Shown: positions 10,229 through 20,443 of the stretch, in pieces
How the letters are laid out: each line of letters starts with the position of its first letter
Numbering within the stretch: position 1 is the first letter of the stretch
Origin: Ostrinia nubilalis
Taxonomy: Eukaryota; Arthropoda; Insecta; Lepidoptera; Crambidae
Assembly (NCBI RefSeq): GCF_963855985.1
Contig: NC_087097.1
Span: 8,961,001-9,025,000, forward strand
DNA length: 64,000 nt
Direction: 5' to 3'
Program-made: the position numbers and the translations under genes
The notes under the pieces: generated by a model
What the model saw: the letters and a program-made list of their open reading frames with translations, nothing else
The model's database searches: none
What the model was told of the DNA's origin: nothing

Positions 10229-12215
10229 AACTGTTGTAAGTTTAAGCTTTTTTAACGCAAAACACACTTCAGTTTTCAGCAAATGTTAGTCTTCTAGATA
10301 AAATAAACTTCCACTAACAGTGAATTAATTAAAGTATTTTTAGTTAAGTCTTATTTCAATCAAAATTAGTGCTCAAATCGGGCATGGCACATCACTAGCT
10401 AGCAAGAACAAGTTGCTTATTATGTTTCCTTCGGGCTGTTGTTGTTAGCTCGGCTCGTGCCGTGTTATGGCGAATTCGTTAATGTGAATTAATATATTAT
10501 GCAGGGAAAACAAAAGCATGTTTATCCTTACCCCTCCGTTGTGCTTTTTCAGTCAATAAACCAGTAAATAACGTTAGAGTATACAGGGTGATTTTGTAAT
10601 TAGTATACAATTTTTTTTAACAAGCTCTATAGAACAATTTATCAATACAACTTTATCTTAATTATTTTTACTCGTGGTATATTTTGCGAAAAAAGTATTG
10701 AAAATCTATTTCGCGTGCCCATAATTATCTTAATTTTTTAAGGTTAAGACTTATTTTCGCGTACCATTATGTATATTAAGCTTTGTAGTTAACTGTGTGT
10801 ACGTATTTTTCTATGAACGAAGCTAATTATCCACGTGTGTCAATTTTGAAACCGTGCATTGCGGATAAAAATAGTTAAATATGGAAAAAAAAATCTTGTT
10901 TTCTTTACGTAAATCGATTAAATAGTCGCACCAAAAGTTTTGGATACTGATTGCAAAGTCACCTGTATACAGCTAGGCGATGTGGGACAAAAATCTCTAT
11001 TTTACTCTTTTTAGTTACTGAATTCGGAATTCTGTTCCCAAAAACGAAAGTTTCGTTTAATATTTCCTTGGATCTGAGACCGCGTTTGACCTCAATCTCG
11101 CTTGATCCCGTAGTTTTTCTCTAAGGTTTTGGGTCGCGCCACTTGTTTAAAAAAACCAACGTCAGAGCACAGATAAGTATTAGTATTTCATTGGGGATTT
11201 CACTTAAAAATATTAAAATCATGCATCATTTGATGCATAATGAAAAAGGTATGATCTAATGGAGTAGATACCTACTATACAAATCAGTTTCCTTACCCAT
11301 TTTTTTTGTTATTCTTCTGTCAATGTGACACCTAACTCCTAAGATATGTTGTGCCTGAGATCAGCCCCTCAATAAGCAATATACGGGACAGTTCATCCAA
11401 AAAAAAAAAACAATATACGTGACAGTTTGTACGTACATAAGTATTCCGGTATCGTATCGTTCCTGCAAATCATTTATTAATCAGTCTTCTTTACAAATAT
11501 TTTTGACCTTTGCTAACATCGTAGATTTTAATTTGTTTGTTCCACAAGAGTGTGGGCTGGAATGTACAAAACCCTCGTCAGTTTTATCCGGAAAGTTTTG
11601 ATTTCACCGCTACAAACTTCAGCAGGCAGGCAACTTCGTAATTAGTGAAATTACATTAATACGTCTCGGATACTGAGCATAAAGTATTTCAGACTATAGT
11701 GTACGTTAATTAACCAAACTACCTGCGGTTTGTTGCTTTATTAACTTTTTGGGTTCATTTTCAGGCGTACTAATGCAAAATAATGCTGGAATCATCAGAA
11801 TAAAGTTTTATAGCTTTGTTTATTTAGTAACTTTGAACTCGTTAGTTTATTTGTGTCAATGACGTTTAGGTACCTTTCATTGACTTTAAAAAAGGTCCAA
11901 TGGTTATGTTGGGGTACCTAAGTATTTTCAATATTTCACCACTTAATTCAAGATAGCGCTTTAAAAGCCTATTTGCAGAAATGAGTTATATTATCAGCTA
12001 AAAAATCTATTTATAAAAAGTTCAATATCCGATAAATAATAAAGTTAAGCTGATTTAAATATTAACATTCTGATACTCAAATAAAATAGGTAAATTGAAT
12101 AAGCCTTTTACGGTAGTAGTTTGGTTAATAAATGCTAAAGGAATTTTATACGCCGTTTTTCCCGCCATATTAAAATGATTACAATATCTACTTTAATTCC
12201 AGCGAAAATTGAAAC
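10229..12215. other. No gene recognised
   Basis: AT-rich. At 10581 the word TACAGGGTGATTTTG resembles the start of some insect repeats, but no matching end was found. A small palindromic ATGCATCA-TTT-GATGCAT lies near 11222-11240. Confidence 0.35.
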
Positions 12216-12964
12216 TAACGTAAATGCGCCTATTACCGCCAGTTTAAGCTGACTTCGGATAAACGTTAGAAAATTAGATATAAGACGTGGTGATAGAAAA
12301 GACACTTTAATTTATTTATAACAATGATGAAGTAATCTTTGAATTCAAGGAGTAACAATGAGTATTCAATTACACAATAATTAATAAATAGCAATTTAAT
12401 CTGAAAAAGCAGTTGTTTCTATTACCGACCTATAGACGAGGTGTGTTTCTATTAACGTTTTTTCTGTTTCTATTACCGACCGCTAAGAATATTGCTCTTC
12501 AATGAGGATCAGTACTGTTGTAGAAAATTCAATAAAACTAGTATCTACGTTAATCTTTAAGACATAAGAAAGATATATCTTTTTGAATTATCCAAATCGG
12601 ACCATTACTTACGAAGATATTAAGTAATAAACATAGGCCGTTTTTGCCGCTAAAAGTCAACGTACGCAAGGCCGCGTGACGTCATTATATCCGAATCGAG
12701 CGCAGCCGGCGTACTATAGGGATGGAAAATTTTTTTTCCGGCTAAACTATCAGTTTTAGAAAAAAACTTTTAATAACATTTATTCTTCAAAATAAACTAA
12801 CCTATCGACCAGTAATTTTTTTAAATAAAAATTGTGAAAAATAAGTATTTCTATGTCCAAAAACCACATTTTCATAGGATTCGATGCAATGCGGAGACGC
12901 GGTTGGGGTGAGTGTAACTTAATGATTGTTTGTATTGAACATAATAATACATAATATGATGCTA

Positions 12965-13543
12965 ATACCCAGTTTCTGGCCTGGGGGGGGGGGGGGGGGG
13001 GGATAAGTCATACCTAGCTTATAGCCTGGGGGGAGGGGCAAGCCTTACCCAGCTTCAGGGGGTAAGTAATACCCAGCTTCCGGCCGAGGGGGAGTCATAC
13101 CTAGCTTATGCTTATGGACTGGGGGAAGGGGCTAGCCTTACCCAGCTTCTGGCTTGGGGAGGGGGGTGGGGGGAGGGGTCAAGTCATAACCAGTTTCTAT
13201 GGGCTGGGGGGAGGGGCTAGCCTTACCCAGCTTATGGCCTGGGGGAGGGGGGGGGGGGGTCAAGTCATACCCAGTTTCTGGCATGGGGGGGGGGTGACAT
13301 ACCCAGCTTCTGGCCGAAGGGGAGTCATATCCAGCTTATGCTTATGGCCTGGGGGTAGGGGCAAGCCTTACCTAGCTTCTGGCCTGGGGGGAGGGGGAGG
13401 GGTCAAGTCATACCCAGTTTCGGGCCGAGGGGGGGGGGGGGTGTAAATCATACCCAACTTCTGGCCGAGGGGGAAGTCATGCCCAGCTTATGACCTGGGG
13501 AGAGGAGAGGGGCGGGGTAGTCATACCCAGCTTCTAGGCTAAG
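12965..13543. repeat. G-rich minisatellite, ~16 irregular units
   Basis: Units of about 27-45 bases built on CATACCCAGCTTCTGGCC followed by a run of G with occasional A. I count about 16 cores, differing in G-run length and in CAGCTT/CAGTTT/TAGCTT variants. Long G runs on the plus strand could form G-quadruplexes. The 112-residue glycine-rich frame at 13108-13446 is a translation of the array and not a gene. Confidence 0.9.
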
Positions 13544-13767
13544 ATTAAATAGATTTCCAGCACGGAGCGGCTGTCCTTTCCTGCAGCAGCTGGCCCGCCC
13601 ATGGGAACGGCGAATAGATAGGTAGGTGCGTAGGTTTAACTCAGAAAAACTAAATAACAGGTAGGTATTGCGTGTACATCGAAATGATTTTCATAGCAAT
13701 GTCTTGTAGCCTAGGCAGAGTGTATCTGCCTCAGCTATACCTTATTGTTAGAAGTAAATAAATTAAT

Positions 13768-13782
13768 ACTTATACATTTTTA
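13768..13782. repeat. LINE target-site duplication, left
   Basis: ACTTATACATTTTTA, repeated exactly at 15376-15390 on the other side of the LINE. The sister copy at 37.8 kb carries the unoccupied equivalent of this site. Confidence 0.93.
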
Positions 13783-15354
13783 CGCACACCTGTCACAAAT
13801 CTAGCCGAAGACCCAAGAGCTAGATTGATCCGACACTATACCGAAGATATCCCGGACGTCAGTCTGTACGAGATTAGAATGGCTCTCAAACAGCTAAAGA
13901 ACAACAAGGCACCGGGTGATGATGGAATCACGGCTGAGCTTTTGAAGGCAGGTGGAACGCCGATACTGAAGGCTCTTCAGAAGCTGTTCAATTCCGTCAT
14001 CCTCGAAGGAAAAACGCCTACGACATGGCACAGAAGTGTGGTGATACTCTTCTTCAAAAAAGGTGACAAAACCTTGTTGAAGAATTATAGACCCATCTCA
14101 CTTCTGAGCCATGTCTACAAGCTGTTTTCGAGAGTCATTACGAATCGTCTCGCTCGCAGGCTCGATGACTTCCAGCCTCCCGAACAAGCCGGTTTCCGAA
14201 AAGGCTTTGGTACCATAGACCACATACATACGCTGCGGCAGATTATACAGAAGACCGAGGAGTATAATCAGCCACTTTGCCTGGCGTTTGTGGATTATGA
14301 GAAAGCCTTCGATTCGGTCGAGACCTGGGCAGTGCTACAGTCTCTCCAAAGGTGCCAAATTGACTATCGTTATATCGAAGTGTTAAAAAGTTTGTACAAA
14401 AACGCCACAATGTCAGTCCGCCTCCAGGATCGGGACTCGAAACCTATCCAGTTGCAGCAAGGGGTAAGACAGGGAGACGTCATATCTCCAAAACTGTTTA
14501 CCACCGCCCTGGAAGATGTCTTCAAGCTCTTGGACTGGAGCGGATTTGGCATAAATATCAACGGTGAGTACATCACCCACCTTCGATTCGCGGACGATAT
14601 CGTGGTCATGGCTGAAACCTTGGAAGATCTAGGCACAATGCTCGATGGCCTCAGTAGAGCCTCTCAACAAGTGGGTCTCAAAATGAACATGGACAAGACA
14701 AAAATCATGTCTAATGTCCGTGTCGCACCCACTCCTTTGAAGGTTGGAGACTCTACACTCGAAGTTGTTGACAATTATGTATACCTGGGACAAACAGTCC
14801 AGTTAGGTAGGGCCAACTTCGAGAAAGAGGTCAATCGTCGAATCCAACTCGGCTGGGCAGCGTTCGGGAAGCTACGCAATATACTCACGTCCGAAATACC
14901 GCAGTGTCTCAAGACAAAAGTCTTCGAGCAGTGTGTGCTGCCAGTGTTGATTTATGGATCTGAAACGTGGTCGCTTACTATGGGCCTCATAAGAAGGCTC
15001 AAGGTCACCCAAAGGGCGATGGAGCGGGCCATGCTTGGAGTTTCCCTGCGTGATCGAATCAGAAATGAGGAGATTCGCAGGAGAACCAAAGTGACCGACA
15101 TAGTTCGCAGAATTGCTAAAACCAAGTGGCAGTGGGCGGGGCACATAGCTCGTAGAGACGATGGCCGTTGGGGCAGAAAAGTTCTCGAGTGGCGACCACG
15201 GGCTGGAAGACGTAGCGTGGGCAGGCCTCCTACTAGGTGGACCGACGATCTCGTAAAGGTCGCGGGAAGAGCCTGGATGCGGGCAGCGCAGGACCGTGCA
15301 TTGTGGAAAACCTTGGAGGAGGCCTTTGTCCAGCAGTGGACGTCATTTGGCTGA
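13783..15354 (+). CDS. Reverse transcriptase, RTE-clade LINE ORF2 (C-terminal two thirds)
   Basis: The frame is open from the truncation point; the first usable start-like codon is TTG at 13825, giving 509 residues to TGA at 15352-15354. There is no native start, since the N-terminal apurinic endonuclease domain is lost. Numbered from 13825: NNKAPGDDGI at 26-35, NYRPISLL at 87-94, motif A FVDYEKAFDSV at 155-165 (catalytic D157), QGVRQGDVISP at 212-222, and catalytic FADD at 255-258. A basic C-terminal region (GRPPTRWTDDLVKVAGRAW) ends in VQQWTSFG, which is also encoded by the many truncated tails in the window. In a full element the protein nicks target DNA and copies the RNA in place. This copy could at most supply reverse transcriptase without endonuclease. 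Confidence 0.93.
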   Translation, partial: RTPVTNLAEDPRARLIRHYTEDIPDVSLYEIRMALKQLKNNKAPGDDGITAELLKAGGTPILKALQKLFNSVILEGKTPTTWHRSVVILFFKKGDKTLLKNYRPISLLSHVYKLFSRVITNRLARRLDDFQPPEQAGFRKGFGTIDHIHTLRQIIQKTEEYNQPLCLAFVDYEKAFDSVETWAVLQSLQRCQIDYRYIEVLKSLYKNATMSVRLQDRDSKPIQLQQGVRQGDVISPKLFTTALEDVFKLLDWSGFGININGEYITHLRFADDIVVMAETLEDLGTMLDGLSRASQQVGLKMNMDKTKIMSNVRVAPTPLKVGDSTLEVVDNYVYLGQTVQLGRANFEKEVNRRIQLGWAAFGKLRNILTSEIPQCLKTKVFEQCVLPVLIYGSETWSLTMGLIRRLKVTQRAMERAMLGVSLRDRIRNEEIRRRTKVTDIVRRIAKTKWQWAGHIARRDDGRWGRKVLEWRPRAGRRSVGRPPTRWTDDLVKVAGRAWMRAAQDRALWKTLEEAFVQQWTSFG

Positions 15355-15375
15355 AACGAACGAACGAACGAACGA
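13783..15375 (+). mobile_element. 5'-truncated RTE-clade LINE insertion
   Basis: The element is bounded by 15-bp target duplications. It starts abruptly inside the reverse-transcriptase reading frame, the usual result of incomplete reverse transcription, and ends in a CGAA tetranucleotide tail directly after the stop codon. The practical absence of a 3' UTR and the short-repeat tail fit the RTE clade. No frameshift or stop interrupts the reading frame and both duplications are identical, so the insertion is probably young. It lies inside the minisatellite-cored element. Confidence 0.92.
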
Positions 15376-15390
15376 ACTTATACATTTTTA
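15376..15390. repeat. LINE target-site duplication, right
   Basis: Exact 15-base partner of 13768-13782. Confidence 0.93.
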
Positions 15391-15879
15391 TATTTTACTT
15401 GGAAGAAGATATGACTCTAACAACACTTATGAACACTTTATTTGAATAAATCGACAAATATACCACCGCGGAGACCCCAATCGCGTCTCTGCGTGCCATT
15501 GAATCGTATGAGCGTATGGATTTTTTGCGTCATTTTTCACAATTTCTATTTTTAAAAATTACCTATCGATAGCTTACTTTATTCTGATGAATAAATGTCA
15601 TTACAAGTTTTTCTCTAAAACTGATAATTTGGCTAGAAAAAAATATTTTCTATCCACGCAGTACGTCGGCAGCGTTCGGATCGGATATAATGACGTCATC
15701 GTCCCCGCGCCGGGCGGTTAGTGAACTTTTTTAGTAATTTGGCCATAACTTCGTCAATTTTTGTCGTAGAACAAAAATTTTTGCACTGTGTATTAAGGAT
15801 TTCTTAGCCCTATAAATCTGCATTCACAGCTAAAAATCGAAATGATCCTCATTGGGTATATTCCAAGAGGAACGGGTTC

Positions 15880-15905
15880 GATTCCCGCTCAGAGGCTCGG
15901 GAACC
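15880..15905 (+). repeat. SINE-like B-box fragment
   Basis: ACGGGTTCGATTCCCGC is a good RNA polymerase III B box with a pairing T arm. No A box lies upstream, because the foldback element ends at 15853. Either the SINE was cut by that insertion or this is a chance fragment. Confidence 0.35.
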
Positions 15906-17204
15906 ACTTGATTTTTTTCAAGTTAAATTTGTTTTGCTTTTTAGTTTTAGTTAAATTTGTTTTTTTTTTCAAGTTATTTTTTTTATTATTAAAAGAGAAA
16001 AGGCACGCTTCTCGAAAATAAATAAATAATCAAGCAGAAATAGTAGAATAATAAATTCCTCAATTATACTTGATTACGCGATACCCGGTCTGAGTAGTGG
16101 GGGTCATTATTTAAACTATATATGAGTTTTAATAAAAAATAATTTTCATTTAATATTTTATTTTTATTTTTAATTTGACTATAATTTTTAATTCGTTTTT
16201 GACTGATGTTTTTGATTTTAATTGTGTGTAATTGTGTATTTTAATTTAAACTATGGACAATTGGACACTGTCTGTATAATTATTTTTTTATTAATCCAAA
16301 AGATCTTAAAAACTTACATAGTAGTTGTGAGAACGCATGATTGGTTTGGTGTCATGTCATAAATGTTAGTTATATACAAAATACAGGCTTATAAATCTTC
16401 GCAGGTGGCGTTATAGTTATGAGGCGGTAATAGAATTAAGTATGAATATTACTTTATTCTATTACCGACCGTAAAAAAAAACAGTAACCAGCTAAAATAC
16501 CTACTTTAATGAAGACGTGATCAGTGAAGTATCATTTCTATTAGGTTTTATTTTATATCAAACAGGTACTAATTAAAAATTAACAGGTTTTTATAAAATC
16601 TATTGTCATACATTATTAGAGATATTCTTTAATGTTCATTGCAGTTTTATGCCAAACCTATGACAATTAACGTATGGCGTTAATTGATTTAATCATGTGA
16701 AATATTCTTATGAAGCGATCAAAACAACAAAGTAAATGCGTAATTAAAGATATAAATACTAAAATAAAAAACCTAATCAAAATTCTAACAACGCCATGGG
16801 TCGTTATTAGGAACCAAATTATGAAAAGTGTTTCTATTACCGCCCTTATTTAAAATTGTATTTAAGCCACAAAAATACAACGAGAGAGCTATATTGAGGG
16901 TTTATTAAGGAAACTAAAGTACGAATTAATATTGTCATGCAAAAACATGTTGATATACTCATTTTAAATGTGTTAAAATCGCTAATTAATAACAAGGTGC
17001 ACCTTAAGTAGCTGGGAGCGCGTCAGTATGAAAAGTGCGTCCGTTGCGGGCGCGTCCCATTTAATGTCAAATAACTCCGTTTACTGGTTATTTACGAACA
17101 CAAACTTTAATCGTATTGATAGTCAATAAACATATCTAGATATTTTTTAGGTAACGTGTTTTCTGGAACCTGTTATTATATCTTTTATGAAAGAAAGAAA
17201 AATA
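15906..17204. other. No gene recognised; right flank of the outer element
   Basis: Very AT-rich sequence between the foldback element and the right end of the outer element. Its only structured content is the scattered CTATTACCGMCC motifs. No coding frame of note. Confidence 0.4.
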
Positions 17205-18178
17205 GGGCGGTAATAGGATACAAATTTTGGGGGGTCGTTAATAGGCGCACTTACGTTACGCTGAAAAATCATCGACATTTTCGATGCTTTCAGCGTAAAG
17301 AATAATTTAATATGTTAGTACGAAATGTCTTGTTTTAACTGAAAAAACTATGTCAGACTTTTTGGTATTTACCTGAGTGTAAGATAAGTATTAATACATT
17401 GCCAGTAGTGTATGTAGGTATACAATAATGTTCTCTGCACTTAAATATGCCACATGCAACGCTAAAACAAATTACGATGAATAATAATTTGCTGGCATAG
17501 AAAGAAAAAAATCTACAAGAATATTATTCTGAAAGTTAAAATTTTCAATTTTAAGTTAAGCTCACCTCGCTATCAATTAAAAAGTATAATCGTGAAATTT
17601 TTTTTTTCGGTGTTTACCCGTGGTCCCCCCAACATGTCCCCCTGGTGGGTCCACGGGTAATTTTTTTTACCCGTTGTCCCACCGTTCTGAAAAGTTTTTG
17701 CCAGTGGGTCTACGGGTAATTTATTTTAACCATAGTCCCACCGCACAGTGGTAAACTTTGCATGTCACAAAAATCGATAAAATAAAATAGAAAGTCTATT
17801 CTTTTTTACATCAAGTTTAATTAAAAAATAATTGGAAATAAAATAAAATAAAATAAATTTTCTTCTTGGAATAAAATTGAAAGTAAAGGATGATGGGCAC
17901 AAATGTATGGAAAGTGGTACCCGCTCCAATAGCCATAACCAATATATATTTCAAAAGGCCTTTAGATGTAGGAAAATGCCTGCTATGGGGCCAGTTCTAA
18001 TTTCACGTTTTGAAAGCAGTAATACCACAAAGTATTATAATGAAAGTATCATACAATCATCCATGTATACGAGTATGTACTATGACGACAATCTATTAAT
18101 ATAACTAAAAGAAGCCTTGAAAAGGAAAGGATTATACCTACGATGAACTACCCAAGCTATTAGCCCTTTATTCGCTTT

Positions 18179-18340
18179 CATCATCATCATCATGATCATT
18201 TTAGCCATAAGACGTCCAGTTGAACATAGGCCTCCCCCAATGATTTCCACAATGGCCGGTTGGTGACGGCCTGCATACAGCGCCTTCCCGCTATCTTTAT
18301 TAGGTCATCGGTCCATCTTGTGGGTGGACTTATTGGGTCT
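18179..18340 (-). mobile_element. RTE LINE 3' end, (ATG)n-tail family
   Basis: Read on the minus strand, it encodes PTRWTDDLIKIAG, then LWKSLGEAYVQ, then a (ATG)n tail (CATCATCAT at the left). It is homologous to the C-terminus of the 13783 LINE but ends in GAGGCCTATGTTCA and a different tail, so it belongs to a related RTE family. Frameshifted and 5'-truncated. Confidence 0.85.
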
Positions 18341-19171
18341 TGTGGGTTTATTCGCTTTAGCAACCCATAATAAAACCCTTAAGAAATAATAAAACTCCAA
18401 CCCCTTTATTAATAAAAGTTACACCCTAGTTGAACTCTTGATTTAAATTATCATTTGGTATGGAAATGTCATTTTAATCCAAGGTTCATCCTAGGTGGTG
18501 GTAGTAGTTCTTCAAATAAAAACATTAATTTCACAATTAATCTCTACCGATATTTATATGTAGAGTTAAGAAAGGATGCTGGAGCAGTAAACCCTTCATG
18601 CCTCGCATAACCTAAGTAGGTACCATAAGATGGACACGTATGATACTTCGGTTACACAAAAAATATGTTTATCTTCGAACGCAACCAGATCTGAGGCTGG
18701 TGGCCATAGTAAATGTTGTTCGTCTTGGTAAGACCTTTAAAACGACACTAGAAGCATATCTATTGGAGTCAGGTACCATTTTGCCAATTGTCCTTTATCT
18801 TAATTTTTCCAGTGCCACACCAACTGAAATTTCACCAGTCACTAACTCCATTTCTATGTCTCTAATATAGTCATCATTCTCAATGAATGATTTTCGCCTT
18901 GATTTGACACGTTTCTTGCAATCAAAGCTAGTTAATGTGGTTAACAAATTTAATAATCGCAACAGGTTATTAGTTTCGACGTAATTGTTGAACAAAGATA
19001 CCCCTTCCCAGCGGTTTCCATAGTAACCAAATAAAACATACCTTAACGACCTGGTATTTCTTGTGTTGGAAAATAACTTAAAAAGAAGTATAAAAGTATA
19101 TTTTCATCGATAAAATTGTCCACAGATTATGCCCTTAAAGTTTGATCACTACAAGCCCGGACACATTGTAT
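18341..19171. other. Interior of the 17.6-20.4 kb element, no gene recognised
   Basis: Short frames at 18640-18870 (+) and 18795-18995 (-) are unrecognised. The minus-strand one has a basic patch (KKRVKSRRK) followed by an acidic stretch. It could be debris of an accessory transposon protein, but there is no motif to support that. Confidence 0.3.
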
Positions 19172-19190
19172 AAGTGCTTGTTCACGTAGG

Positions 19191-19193
19191 CAC

Positions 19194-19224
<31 letters not shown>
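19191..19224. repeat. (GCGGGC)n simple repeat
   Basis: Tandem GCGGGC hexamers. An inverted partner (CCCGCG)n lies at 20036-20057, forming part of the inner element's inverted repeats. Confidence 0.9.
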
Positions 19225-19298
19225 TAACGTCGCGAGCTCGTGTTCATATTGACGACCAGGCGTTCGCGCGATTGTGACGTATTGTCAGAGGTCGAATT

Positions 19299-19589
19299 AT
19301 GGACGACGATCTTTTATTTTTAACCGAAAATTCATACCTAAAGTGGGAGATGCTAAAAATTAGAATTGGTGTGCACGAGATTAATAAAGAAAGAGAACGG
19401 TATGGTGAATTTCATACTTTATATCGTAATTTGAGAGAACATCCTTCAAGGTTTTTTGGATATACCAGGATGAGTGTCAACTGTTTTGATTACATACTGG
19501 ATTCAATAAGGAGTGATATTTCAAAAGTAGACACAAATTTTCATAAAAGTATAAAGCCCGAAGAAAGACTATTTGTAACTATAAGGTGA
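19299..19589 (+). pseudogene. PIF/Harbinger transposase, first exon only
   Basis: Translation from ATG 19299 gives 96 residues with the N-terminal signature of Harbinger/HARBI1-type nucleases: FHTLYRNLREHPSRFFGYTRMS at about 38-59 and DTNFHKSIKPEERL at about 78-91. The frame then meets AAG|GTGAGT at 19585/19586, a near-ideal splice donor, where family members continue with a FLATG-like sequence after an intron. No following exon with the DDE catalytic residues or the partner Myb/SANT-like protein is found before the element ends. The gene is therefore an internally deleted relic unable to act alone. TGA at 19587-19589 is just intron read-through. Confidence 0.85.
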
Positions 19590-20443
19590 GTTTAAAAAAA
19601 AGATTTTCTTAGTAAGTAATTTATAATTTTCAATCAAAATCAAATTCAAACAAGGTTCCTCTTTATTATTTAATTTAATTAATATTATCGTTATCAACTA
19701 AACAACATTTCTGTTCATATGATGACTGTGTTTACTTTGCCAAATAGGAGTTCTAGCCTGAATAGCACTAATAAACTCTTCTGTATTGAACGACATGATA
19801 AAAACGTGCTATCGTTTCTAGCGACAAGATCAAACTGGTTGAACTTACCTGACGTCGTGAGTGAAACGCGCGCGCCGCCGCTAGTTTGACATGAACACAC
19901 ACAAACATCTTCACGAGTTGAAATTACCGCGAGCGCTCCGCGCGCGCCAGTCGCTAGCTTGCCCGCTAGTTAGACCGCACGTGCGTTTCGTACGTGAACA
20001 CTTGGAATCACTACATATGTTTGATATTTCGTCACCGCGCCCGCGCCCGCGCCCGCGAGTCAACGTGTGCAAGCACTTAGTGGACTGATGTCTGGCATGA
20101 AATATCAAACGCCGAGTATGAGTGACTTTAACCCACATTGTGTGATGTGAAGATATAAAAAATGTTCTTGCAATTATTAATTTCGATGTATCCTTTATTC
20201 TCAAATAAATATGTATGAACTTATAAGTCTTATAAATCTATGGTTAATTAATAATTAAAGATTTTTTTATAAATATACCTAGGTGACATGTAACGTTTAC
20301 CACTGTGCGGTGGGACTATGGTTAAAATAAATTACCCGTAGACCCACTGGCAAAAACTTTTCAGAACGGTGGGACAACGGGTAAAAAAAATTACCCGTGG
20401 ACCCACCAGGGGGACATGTTGGGGGGACCACGGGTAAACACCG

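Larger units (their letters stand above)
12501..15853. mobile_element. Foldback element with minisatellite core
   Basis: The ends are AATGAGGATCA and TGATCCTCATT. The left arm (12501-~12930) and the right arm (~15440-15853, inverted) share long imperfect inverted similarity, clearest at GACGTCATTATATCCGA and TCAGTTTTAGA-AAAACTT. Between them lie a G-rich minisatellite (12965-13543), unique sequence and an inserted RTE LINE. Without the LINE it would be ~1.75 kb. A second, shorter copy lies at 37398-38252. No transposase seen, no clear target duplication, superfamily unknown. Confidence 0.75.
12216..17258. mobile_element. Outer ~5-kb DNA element with TAACGTAA ends and CTATTACCGMCC repeats
   Basis: The left end TAACGTAAATGCGCCTATTA is the inverted match of the right end (reverse complement TAACGTAAGTGCGCCTATTA). 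Inside, CTATTACCGMCC or a close variant occurs at 12230, 12419, 12449, 12470, 16423 (reverse), 16459, 16834, 17205 (reverse) and 17232 (reverse), all in the outer thirds. These look like subterminal binding repeats of a DNA transposon. No transposase frame was seen. The 12501-15853 element sits in its middle. Target duplication not identified; superfamily unknown. Confidence 0.55.
19172..20078. mobile_element. Inner inverted-repeat element carrying a Harbinger exon
   Basis: AAGTGCTTGTTCACG plus a run of GCGGGC units on the left is mirrored by CCCGCG units plus CGTGTGCAAGCACTT on the right. This ~0.9-kb segment encloses the transposase exon at 19299, so it is most likely an internally deleted PIF/Harbinger element nested in, or forming the core of, the 17608-20443 element. 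Outer TAA/TTA bases may be part of the ends or of the duplication. Confidence 0.6.
17608..20443. mobile_element. DNA element with ~150-bp terminal inverted repeats
   Basis: 17608-17760 and 20293-20443 are almost perfect inverted copies, starting CGGTGTTTACCCGTGG and containing repeated TTACCCGT and CCCACC words. The right flank is TTA and the left flank TTT, so a 3-bp TWA duplication with one change is possible. This would suit PIF/Harbinger. The interior holds an RTE tail (18179-18340) and a smaller inverted-repeat element (19172-20078) with a PIF/Harbinger exon. The long near-identical arms argue for recent activity. Confidence 0.8.

Noticed and set aside
9946..10255. Frames with HHLTLTLTNVKNLSNSIQK or FCMEFDRFLTFVKVK, also seen at 3.7 and 52.4 kb
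   Set aside because: The recurring peptide comes from the shared 124-bp MITE.
10581..10620. ACAGGGTG-type repeat start
   Set aside because: No partner end or second copy found in the window.
13108..13446. 112-residue glycine-rich open frame
   Set aside because: It is a translation of the G-rich minisatellite; its GGGGG/PSF/LAS pattern follows the repeat unit.
14370..15146. Three minus-strand frames of 64-90 residues
   Set aside because: Antisense to the intact reverse transcriptase, whose motifs fix the coding strand.
19891..20204. Overlapping Arg/Pro-rich frames on both strands
   Set aside because: They are driven by the (CCCGCG)n part of the inner element's inverted repeat.
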